64,000 nt of DNA from Erythrocercus mccallii (lineage: Eukaryota; Chordata; Aves; Passeriformes; Dicruridae), in the NCBI GenBank assembly GCA_013397435.1, contig VZRG01001992.1, positions 1 through 64,000 of the forward strand, in the 5' to 3' direction. Shown here piece by piece: positions 37,151 through 46,742 of this stretch. The first letter of the stretch is position 1. Every line of letters starts with the position of its first letter. A program made the position numbers and the translations under genes. Under the pieces are notes generated by a model, which was not told where the DNA came from, searched no databases, and saw nothing but the letters and a program-made list of their open reading frames with translations.

Positions 37151-40100
37151 AACCCATTTAAGATGATTTTTTATAAAAGTGTAGAATTTCACCCAAGCAC
37201 CTTATGAACAGAAAGGCAAGTGCTCTAAATGCATCAGCATTACGATAGCCTAAACCCATTTGCTGTGGTATTGAGGACTGACACACAAATGACCCCGGGC
37301 CTCAGTACATGGAAATTACTTGTAATTACTCTATATTTTCCATCCCTCAACATGTTCATCTCATAACTCTTTGGTAGACACTCCTTTGAGCTGGCTCTAA
37401 CATTATCAGGGGAAATTCTGAAATCTCTGCTGGAGCTCTCCAATTTGCAGCTGCGTGGCTGACCCATTTTTGTTTAGGACGATGTGTCTTTGGTTATAAA
37501 ACCATCATTCTTTAGAAGCCTCTTCCAGGGAGATAAATAGATGTAATTTTTTCTCTGTGCGACATTTTTGAACAGATAGACAGATACTCTTTGCTCAGTG
37601 ATTTTTTTTAATCTCCATTTCATGAAAAATGAAGGTATTTGGCATGGAATTTCGATTTTATTTATATTCAGAATTTCTCTCAACATGTTTAAGTCTAGCT
37701 GATATCAAAACATGAACAACAGCTTTAACCATTACCAATGGTTTTCATGTGATTTAATAATGAGAGAGGATGTTGGCTTTCCTCATTATTTCATAACTTC
37801 TTATGAACTGCACACCAAATTCACTAACTTTCATCCAAAATAAATTACATTGAAAACCTGTAGGAAAGAAGGCCTTGAAACAATATCCTACCACAATTTG
37901 TCTGGTTCCATCCAATCTTGGGGCTGTCTCTCATTGCTATAAATTAAAAGTAACAGTGTTGTGACGTAAAATATCACCAAAGTGCTAAGTCTCTCTCCTA
38001 GGCAGGAGTCCTCTGAATTTATGCTGCATATTCCACCCAAGTCCATTTTTTTTGTGTGTGTGTTAATAAACACTAGTGAGTCAGTAGAGCTTTGAAAATG
38101 GGAATGTTTCTCTATTACAAGTCATGCTTCAAATAATGCTTTTTCTCTTTGGAGGCCAAGATCTTCAAGAATGGAGAGAATGCCAATCAGAAGTGAAAAG
38201 GATTTGATTCTTACTTGCCAAGGGGAGGTTCCCATCTTTTCTCACTGAAGTGCATTAGGATTTTTGCTATTGACTTGCCTGAGAAGAGAGCCAGACCTTA
38301 ATTCAAGGGAGGGGAGAACATTCAGCTCTTTCGCATTGTTAGCTAAAATAAAAAATGCTTCAGCTAACTAAGCTTGTGACCATTGGAAGAAGCAGCTTAG
38401 CAAGAAATATCCTCCGTTTTGCAAAGGTGTTAACCCCTAGAAATTAGGGGGTTTTGCCCACCCCAGTGGCCAATCTACCTCGGTTATAGAGGGGCTCCAG
38501 TAACTCCTATACCCCATGGAAGCCAAATTTAAACTCATTGAGGAAATTTAACAATTCCCATCTCGCTAAGAGGAGAATATTCAAACCTTACAGGTTATTG
38601 AGATGGTGCTGCTGCTACCAGCAGCCTGGGGAGTCTCCTGGCAAAGAACCAACCAAACACAGCCCCACCTGCCTCCTTTGCCACCCATCAGTGTGAACAA
38701 CCTGCTCTGCGATACCGAGATTGCATTCTGGTCTGACCCCTTGGATAATGCCTTTTCCAGCAGTTTCTCTAATCTATCAGTCTGGATAGTCGCGTATTTA
38801 TGCTGAAGTGTTCCTTTTGTTACCTTCGGGAGGGAACTGGGAGCTCTAATGCCAGCTCAGGATGAGGTGGGGCTACATGATAGAATGATCCTCCAGATTT
38901 TTACAGCTGCTGAATATAAAATTGATAATGGCTACCTTCCCACTCAGGCAAGGTAATTGCAATATTTATTTTCAATGTGCAGTTTGTCGCTTTCCCCTTC
39001 AAATCAATCTAGCCCCTCCTAGTCCCTTTTCTTTTTGCCTTTTCAGTGGGTAACACATGTAATGTGAAAGCTGTGCTTAACACCAGAATTTTGCTGTACA
39101 AGAGCACTGGGCTCAATGTATAAAACAAAAATATAAAGTAGTTCTAATGAATTAGGTTATGAACAATGGAAATTAAGACATACTGCACAAGAAAATTAAA
39201 AAACAAAAGTAGAAACCCTTTAAGGCAATTATGAGGCATAGACCATATTTATACCATCCAACTCAGTGTGATATAAGGACTCACAAAGGAAGTTGTTAGC
39301 TAAACGTGCATGCACAGTGTTCCCTATCCTGCCTAGTCCCAAAAACCCTGCTCAGGAATATCTGGAGTCGTCTTTTTGAAGTTAAGAGTCCTGCCTAGTG
39401 ATGTCCTGGTGTGGGAATCCACAAGTGGGCTTTAGAGCAGTCATGGTCTTCACTGATAACCAGACATCCAGAGGACATCTCCTGTGATCCTCAGACTTAC
39501 ATTTCAGAGCATCTGCTGCTCAGTAGGCACTGAAATGTTCACCTGCACACAAGCATAGCCCAAGTGTACATTTATGTCAGCCTGCCAGTTTTAAAAGACC
39601 TTGTCCTTTCGAATTGCTCATCAGTTTTTAAAACTTGAAGTTCTAGTTGTCAGTAAACACGTCAGGTGGCTCATGCAATGTAACCTGCAACTCAGCTGCT
39701 GGCAGGGGATCTAAAGCTGCATGAAATGTGTCTTTATCACTGCAGGAAGGTTTGTGGAGTCACTGCTTTCATCTCGTGGTAGTTACTGCATTGACTTTTT
39801 AAAGAGTGGATAACTTTCTCTGGCTTTGGTCACTGGTTTCTGAGAAAAAACTATTAAAATTCAATGTAGTTTTGCCAATTGGACCAGCTAAAGATGCTTC
39901 CTTCTATTTGCTCTTACAGCTCCTGAAGGATATGTGATTCAAATTCCATTGGGATTTCGCTTTTATCTTTGCAGTCAAAAACATCCCTGTATTCTCTTCC
40001 ACTTTTCCCAGAGCAGCATAAGAGCTGTGTGCTAACATGTGCTGCAAAAATGTGTTTCAGAAAACTAGATTGCAAATATCCATTTGAATAACTTGGGGTT

Positions 40101-40439
40101 TTTTCAGCTACAACTCCAACATCTTTAATTGTATTTTCCAGTAAAGTTCTTAGGACCTTGTTTGCAAAGAAGTAAGCTTACAAAGAAGAAGAGGTATGGC
40201 AAACTGCTTTGTGAAATCTGAATTTTCTTGCATATTCTTGCAAAAACAAGCCCAAGAGCTGACAAGGTTTGAAGTGACATGTGGGGCAAGACCTGAATTA
40301 TGTTAAATCACGCAGCAAGAGCAGAGAATTGTCACAGTGATCTATTAAATGTGGAAGGAATCATATTTGTAAAGGCCTCGTGTTATAAACCAGAGGCAGC
40401 TGGGACAGAGACACTGAAGGGAGTAGAGGTGAGTGGAAC
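37151..40439. other. Unique non-coding stretch
   Basis: No gene or mobile element is recognised. Open frames are short (up to 75 codons). Confidence 0.5.
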
Positions 40440-40504
40440 ACCTCGTCTCCCAGTGGCTGCTGAGCACCACAAGATACCAGAACCAATACCAGCCTAAGTG
40501 GAAC

Positions 40505-40912
40505 GGGGATCTTCAGGATCTCTCTCGGAGCCAGAACTCTCCAGAAAAGTGGAAGGCAACAGAAGGAAATTCAGGAGGCACTTTTGCTTGCGTTTGCGAG
40601 GAGGCAGTGCCAATAGGAATGAAGAAATTCTGAAGGTAGCTTTGTTCCTGACAGCAGCTGGTTCTCCAAAGCTCGTTGCAGTCAATAATTTCCTGTTAAG
40701 CAGAACAGAGGCTGACTGTGAAGCTGGAGTGCAGAAATGTGAGGAACCCTGAATTCCGTGTAAAAAAATGAAAACATATGTGTAGGATTGGCTCAGAGGA
40801 AGCAGACACTTGCAATTTGGAGGAGTGTTTTACAGCAGAATGAGCCCTAATGTGAGCTGGGAAGAAAACTAAGAGGAACTACTGGAAAACCCAGAGTGAA
40901 GCTGAAGAGAAC
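40505..40912 (+). pseudogene. gag-like relic (capsid region) of a Ty3/gypsy-like element
   Basis: In one frame, SPEKWK at 40538-40555 resembles the conserved N-terminal gag segment with its tryptophan. From about 40561 a second frame gives FRRHFCLRL and, at about 40624-40671, ILKVALFLTAAGSP, which resembles the hydrophobic capsid helix of Ty3/gypsy gag. VQKCEEP follows before a TGA at 40750. Beyond that stop the same frame reads IPCKKMKTY, and after a TAG at 40783 continues with a QFGG word and EELLENPE near 40871-40894. Three or more stops and at least one frameshift rule out function. Capsid forms the particle around the element RNA in intact relatives. The residues listed are seen; the family assignment is inference. 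Confidence 0.48.
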
Positions 40913-40920
40913 TCTTATAA

Positions 40921-40960
40921 AGTGCTGGTTAATGCATGTTAGTGCTGGTTGATGCATATT
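40921..40960. repeat. 20-base tandem duplication
   Basis: AGTGCTGGTTAATGCATGTT and AGTGCTGGTTGATGCATATT lie back to back, identical at 18 of 20 positions. The duplication sits just downstream of the gag-like relic and adds to its disruption. Confidence 0.9.
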
Positions 40961-41299
40961 TAAGAGGAAGGAGGTCACTTGGCACCGTCTCCAGAGTGAA
41001 CTCCACAGTTCTTTGACACAGGAATGGTTTGGTATGTGAAGAAGCCACCAGAGCCCCAACCCCTCCAGGTAAAAAGGTGCTCAGAGCTCTGTCTTGGATC
41101 AAACTGAGAACATGGCAGCTCACATACACTGGACAACCAATAGGTAAAAAGATGCTGTCCAAAAAAACCCCAAAATCAAAAAAGGCAATGGGTGGCACCA
41201 TGTCTTTAATTGATTGTGGGCATTCTCAGAGTGTGGCCAGCACAGGCAAAGGATGGCAGCTGTGCCTCTAGCTCAGCTGAACTCCACAGAGCAGCAATG

Positions 41300-41650
41300 A
41301 ATATGGAGACTGTCAACCTGAGAGTAAACGTGACAGCTATTATTTCAATTTCAACACTGACACACACTCCACTGTTCGCAGAAACTATAGCAAAAGAGCT
41401 TCAAGAAAAGCCTCAAAATAGAAGATAAACTGATGAAGAGAGCTATTTACACATCAGCCAGAGAAGTATTTTTCTGTAGCAGTGCTGTGTGCGCTATCCT
41501 GGTGTACTCGGAGACCGCCAGACCGGAGGGATGCTCGTGGTCCTGTGTGGCACTGCCACAACAAATGACTTGCTGCTTCTTGACGTTGGTTTTCATGTAC
41601 CAGAGGAGACAAACAAGTTCAGGCGTCAGTAGCATCACAGACTAACCGGA
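41300..41650 (+). pseudogene. Protease-like relic of a Ty3/gypsy-like element
   Basis: The frame open at 41210-41428 contains ETVNLRVNVTAI at 41306-41341, resembling the strand before the active site of retrotransposon aspartic proteases, and ETIAKELQEKP at 41381-41413, resembling the segment after it. Between them the neighbouring frame reads TDTHSTV with Asp codon 41359-41361, where a D-T/S-G triad would lie; the glycine is replaced. Further on, TNDLLLLDVGFHVPEETN (ending near 41613) and QTSSGVSS (near 41614-41635) resemble the linker before reverse transcriptase. Stops and frameshifts make it inactive. In relatives this enzyme cuts the Gag-Pol polyprotein. Confidence 0.42.
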
Positions 41651-41690
41651 TGTTGATGTTAAGGTAGGGTAGCAGACAGGCTTGGATGCT

Positions 41691-42166
41691 TCTGGAATCC
41701 CACGTTATGTGAACCCTTCTCACTTGTCATTCATAGGGAGCTCTAAGGAATGTTTCTGTGGCATCAGGCTGTTCTGAGATGTGTGCTCTGCACTGCCTGG
41801 GCAGTGTCTAGGGCACAGGGGGAGAGTGGAAATGAAGCAGTCTTTGCCAAGGTCCTGGCTGCAGAGTGGTCACTGAGCAACACAAGGAGCTTGAGCTCAT
41901 AGGACTATAACAGTTCCTATTTTTCTACACTTCTCCAATCAGTGCTCTGCTGTAGCCAGAGCTGGGGTTTTAGAAACCAGATCTCTCTTGCAACTGAAGC
42001 AGAGCAGTGACTAAAGTTGTTCTCGCTGAGCTGGACAGTAAGGCTAACTGGAAGAAGTCAGCTTTTTGTATTAGTTTTTTTCCAAAATGAAATGCTCCAG
42101 TGAGAATACATTGGAAATTTCATGTCGTTATCAACACCTGAAAAGTAGAAGACCAGCTTTCTTTTT
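41691..42166. other. Stretch where reverse transcriptase would be expected, not found
   Basis: If the gag-protease relic were complete, reverse transcriptase should begin here. I could not see its motifs in any plus-strand frame, so the element seems truncated near 41690. A short inverted repeat CACTGCC-TG-GGCAGTG lies at 41791-41806. Confidence 0.4.
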
Positions 42167-42742
42167 TCAGTTGTAAGTTTTGGGGTTCCACTCTTTTGAG
42201 ACAGATAAAAGTTCTTTTTGGCTATGAAAGAAATTATGAGAGAAATCATTAGCAGAGACCTTCACCCAGGTCAAATGCCATTCTTCAAGAAGCTCTACCT
42301 TTTTCCAGCTTTCATCTGATGGCAACGTTAAACTAGGCAATTTGTAAAATCTGGTAGCTCTTGTCATTTGTGATAGGAATTGTTCAGAGTCATTGTATCT
42401 GTTGAACACATCCATTTCTTCTATTAATAAGGATTGATGTACAAGTTGCATCCGGGGGTAGAATTGGTCTCCAGCAGGCTCCAAACTTTTTGAAGTTGCT
42501 TACAACGACTGAAGTTCTTTGGCTTGCTCCTCCAGCATTACTTCCTTGCTGGCAGTGGTGGGTTTGAATGAAGCAGGAAGCTGAGTGGATGTTCTGTAAA
42601 AATTATGTCAAATGTAACGGAACTGATAAATTCCATTTCCTTTTACAAAAATGTCATCTGGAAGGTGTTGTACAGCAAAGCACAGCTGATAGAATGCTCT
42701 GGATGGCATAAAGGGTTTTGAGAAACAGCTGGAAAGAACACA
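42167..42742 (-). other. Unidentified protein-like minus-strand frame with two stops
   Basis: Reading leftwards from about 42742, one minus-strand frame runs some 190 codons with only two in-frame stops (one near 42625, one near 42500). The last 106 codons, 42167-42484, are open from a methionine. Charged and aromatic residues are mixed in a protein-like way (for example WKKVELLEEWHLTW), without repeats. I do not recognise a family. A second frame overlaps the end and continues to 42058. It may be a decayed coding relic, a diverged exon or chance; chance remains quite likely for AT-rich DNA. Confidence 0.2.
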
Positions 42743-42926
42743 TGTGAGCAGAGCATAGCTTTCAGTTACATCCACCTAGCCACAAAATAACTAAATAAAT
42801 AACTAAACAAAGAATTAAATAAATAAGAACTACCATCAATAATTTCCAGGCCTTAATTTAACATCCACATAACTACCACATGCATAAGGCATGCTGAGGT
42901 CGTTGGGCTACATATTACCTGGAGGT
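42743..42926. other. A-rich spacer with AAAT/AACT repeats
   Basis: At 42783-42828 AAATAACT and AAATAAATAA words recur on an A-rich background. Otherwise unique sequence between the two minus-strand frames described here. Confidence 0.6.
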
Positions 42927-43313
42927 TTATAAAATATATATTCTGTCAGCCACTGGCTCCTGCTTGGTTTGCAGATCAGCGTGAAGATGTTCGGATGAGT
43001 AAAACACAAATGACCTGCGCTGCACCTGCCTGACACAGCCTCTCTCGGGGAACAATGAACTGGTTGCAACCACACCGTGAAGGAGCTGAAGTCCCATCAT
43101 TATAACAGGGAAGAGGTAGCTGTCAAATTGCTCACACTTGAAAAAGCAGTGTTTTTTAAAGTCTTTTCCTTCCTTGTTTGATAATAGCCTCATTTCTTTA
43201 GTTTTCCCTGTGAAGTCCCACCTAATTTTTCTACTGAGACAAAAAAAAGGTGGAAGAAATGTGAATAAAATCAGTTCTTGTATATTGCTACCAATTTTCT
43301 CTGCATAAAACAC
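42927..43313 (-). other. Unidentified 128-codon minus-strand frame
   Basis: The frame is open from a methionine for 128 codons and lies 185 bases upstream (in minus-strand sense) of the protein-like frame at 42167-42742. It begins with a hydrophobic part (about residues 14-28) and continues with a basic, charged segment. No domain is recognised. Its length is common by chance in this window, so it is recorded only because of its neighbour. Confidence 0.15.
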
Positions 43314-44172
43314 AGGTCATACGTGATTCTAAAAGGCAAAGATTTGGGCGTAATAATTAAGTAGCATGACTGGATCCTAGGATAGGGTATTTAATCACGT
43401 AGGAATAGTTGCATACCTCATTGATTATGAAAATGCTCCCTGTGTGCTTTTGGGGCTCTGCCACACATTGCCAAGCACATATTATCCTGTAAATATTGAT
43501 GGTGAGTAATTTAAGATCAGCAGTTGCCTTCTTTTCAGAACACCTGATGGTTACCTTTCCGCCTTATTGGACTTGCACTTTTGGGGCCGTTTACTCAATC
43601 TCTGCTTGCTAGATTGGGAACTTCTTGAACAAACACAGTTCACTTTGTTCATCTTGATAGACCCTCCCAGAAGCCATTAATTTCCCAGTGAGCCCAAAGG
43701 ACAATTAATGGTTTCTGCGGGTATTCCATCAAACTGGTTACATACGAAACTTCGAAATGGAGCACACCATGGAGTTCAAAGAGATAAAAGGTGTTCTGAT
43801 TTGTACATCCAGCTTTTTTCACTGATTGGGGTCAGGAGCCTGAACCCCAGAGGGCTGCAGAGGGTGACCCCCAGCACTGACAGCCTGAAGACTTTACAGT
43901 GTGCCAATAGGGTGCATGAAAGAGTGAAACCTTGGGGCTTGGATCACAGGGAGGTTCCTTTGCCAAGAGCAGGATGCTCAGAGGAGCTGCCTGAGGTGCC
44001 TGGGGCAGTCAAAACTCCAGTGTGGGCATTCACAGCTGAATAAGGGGGGTTAGGACCCTGCTTTTCAGTCATTCTTGAAATTAATGGATCACATCTTAGT
44101 CTTGGTTACTCACTTTTGCCACCTGTTGGAGTGGAATGATAAGTCCTTTAAATACAGAATATAATATGAATA
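43314..44172. other. Unique non-coding stretch
   Basis: No feature is recognised. The plus-strand 111-codon frame at 43708-44043 has no recognisable content. Confidence 0.5.
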
Positions 44173-44178
44173 CATATC

Positions 44179-44212
<34 letters not shown>

Positions 44213-44273
44213 ATCTATCATCTATCATCTATCATCTATCATCTATCATTTATCTATCTATCTAATCTATCTA

Positions 44274-44305
<32 letters not shown>

Positions 44306-44336
44306 ATCTATCATCTATCATTTATCTATCTATCTA
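44173..44336. repeat. CTAT tetranucleotide array with ATC interruptions
   Basis: About 160 bases of CTAT units are broken by repeated shortened ATCATCTATC blocks (44210-44250 and 44304-44322). Two pure segments flank a core of seven-base ATCTATC units, so the array has grown by both four- and seven-base slippage. The Leu-Ser-Ile-Tyr open frame at 44136-44354 is only a reading of the array. Confidence 0.97.
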
Positions 44337-46681
44337 GTGACCTATGGAGTTTAATGTATGATGTTTGAACTTGTTTTAATTAATTCAGAAGGAAAAATAG
44401 ATACAAAAGAAGTGTTATTTCTGATGTAAAATTCACAGCGGTTGTTTCATTACAAAACAAGTCATTACAAATATGCTGCGCTTCTTTTTATCAGCCAATT
44501 TTTCAATTGGCATTTGTCTAATTCTTCTTTCTCCTTTATCATCATGAATCTCTCGGTAGTCACAAACACAAGGTTTGACTATTTTTTTTTCCTCTAACAT
44601 ATAGCACTATGTTTCTACATAATTTTGTTCATATAAGTTATGTATGTAGAGGTACATCATGCTAAGAGCAAAGAATACAGTAAAGAATAGAGCACAGTAT
44701 TTTTAAAAAACACACACAAAAAAAACCCCCAAAACCAAACTCCATTCATTCAAAGATGAATAAGTAATTTATTGCTTTTGGGTACTGAATGTCACAAAAT
44801 TGTGGAATCATAGAACATCTCCATTGTTTATGGTTGAGTAACTTTTCTTTTTTCGCTTATTATCTGGAATAATGTAGATTGATGCTAAAGAAATTTACCT
44901 ATATAAATACCTTCAGACAAAAGCAATCATTTAGTTCAAACAGCACTAGTGAATTCGTAACATTACCCTGGTGCACATTTAGACTGAGTGTCTTTTCAGT
45001 TGTGTATGGAACACGTGTTGTCCTTTGGTAAAAGTAAAAAATATGTGCAAATACATATATGAAAAAAAATATAAGAAAAGGAAAAATATGCAAGCTGAAA
45101 GCAAAGCCTCTGCTAGGCCTTTAGTCTACTAAAATTACGTTGTTTTAATACATGTTAAACAAAAAAAAAAGTCAAGCCACGTTATCTTATATTTTCCTAT
45201 TTCCCTAATGAGACTCGGCTTGTCCTCATCTGCTTTTAATTCTGAGTTTGAAAACCTGAATAACTTATCTTCAAAATCAGAATTATTTCTCGATGAGAAA
45301 AATGTTGTCTTTGTGTATTGATGGAAAAATGGGCCTCCAATGCACAAGGCGTGATAAGTGGGACTACTGCTAAATTCTTTTCTTGGCTGCCATCCCACCA
45401 AGTGAGTCATATTTAGTCAAGATTTTGCCTTTATTACACCCTTGGGGTCAGTATCCTGGAGATTTAGTGGTTACTAATGGTTACTTGGACAGAGAAGTGA
45501 AGGAAAAAGGTAAGGCAGACAAAAGCATACACGTAAGATATATTTTTCCAAGTCCTGCTGCGAGACTGCAAGAGTGAAAGCTGAAGATTCTTATTCCCTC
45601 CTTGCCCTCCAGTGTCTGTGGTTTTGGGGCTGAAAAATGCCCTTTTAATGGGCTCAAAAAAGGAGAGTGATAGTAACCCCCTTTTGGGGTAATCCTAAAA
45701 GGTCCTGTGACAGCAATCCAGGGAAAAAAGTGAATATCTAATTTAGATCCGGCATCTGTGAAATGACAGGTTGGGGACAATATATTGTAGGTGCTCCCCT
45801 CTTCATTCCCCCAACATCCAGCTGCATAATCCATGCTGTAAACAGAAGCAATGAAGGATGCAGGCAAAGAAAAGATAGATTCTAGACACAGCTAAATTCA
45901 ATAACTAGTCTAATCATATTAATTTTTCTGTATTTCATGTAATTGTCTCTTCCAAATGTCTGCTCATGTATCCGCCTGGGATTCAGACCATGTTGTCGGT
46001 TCATGCCACGACCATTTGATCTATTAGCCCAGAAGTTTTATTAATGGTTAAAGGACGAAGTGAATTGGCCACTTAAACACGTGCCTCCATTTCAGCAGCT
46101 CCACCAGACGACCATTTTACCCGAATGACTGTGACAGGAATCAGAGCCACTGCAGCTCCCCCATTCATCACTGCTCATTGACCTTTCACTGCAGCCAAAC
46201 TGCGTGGAGCTGTGCTTGAGGTGTCCAGGGGGATTGTGAGCTGAGACAGGAGGGGATGGAGCAGAGAGCAAGGAGGGAGAAGGTTATTCTCCTTTTCGGT
46301 GACTTTGACCCCCTTGGAAAACAATCACAAAAATACCGTGACGCTGAAGGTGTGTGGACAGGAATGTCGCTGTGCAATTAAACGCTTGCCATTTGAAAAG
46401 AATATGTATTTCTCTATTTAGAGCACTGAAATGAATGGTCTCTGTTAATGAAAGAAAGTTATGTGGGAGTAAAATAGTCTCTGGGACTAGAATCCTGTTG
46501 CCAGCTTAGCTCTCTGCTGCACAGTTTTGTGGCTAATCTGGGCACACAGAAAGGGTTTCCAGCTGCTCTGTGCTTTCCCAATGGAGGGATTTTATTGAGT
46601 GCTTGTGTATATATGTGTGGCAGCACCTCTTTCAAGCGCTGCATGCAGCAGCCAGGGAGGCTTATTGGTGGGTCTGGTTTG
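44337..46681. other. Unique non-coding stretch
   Basis: AT-rich sequence. A small A/C-rich patch at 44699-44741 has the same style as the tract at 14741-14856. The phrase TGGAATCATAGAACATCT at 44802-44819 faintly recalls a CR1 terminus but has no supporting neighbour sequence. No gene is recognised; frames reach 128 codons. Confidence 0.5.
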
Positions 46682-46742
46682 TTGATGGGTTTTTGTTTGG
46701 GTTTATTTGAGGGTTTTGTTTGTGTATTTGGGTTTTTTTTTC
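46682..46742. repeat. T/G-rich low-complexity tract
   Basis: About 60 bases of T runs broken by G, GG and GGG (GGGTTTTTGTTTGGG type) lie on the plus strand. It is the same style as the 57866-57962 tract and complementary in style to 14741-14856. Confidence 0.8.

Larger units (their letters stand above)
40440..41690 (+). mobile_element. Probable decayed Ty3/gypsy-like LTR retrotransposon (gag-protease part)
   Basis: Four separate short stretches on the plus strand resemble parts of Ty3/gypsy-type retrotransposon proteins, and they come in the right order at plausible spacing. They are a gag capsid-like segment (40505-40912), a weak zinc-knuckle-like segment (about 41210-41280), a protease-like segment (41300-41415), and the segment linking protease to reverse transcriptase (about 41546-41650). 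The frame shifts between stretches and several stops interrupt it, so the copy is dead. I found no long terminal repeats, primer-binding site or reverse transcriptase. Ty3/gypsy elements are rare in bird genomes, which would make this an old relic. Each match alone is weak; the ordered set is the argument. Confidence 0.5.

Noticed and set aside
44802..44850. CR1 terminus suggested by TGGAATCATAGAACATCT
   Set aside because: Only one short phrase matches and the following sequence does not continue as CR1.
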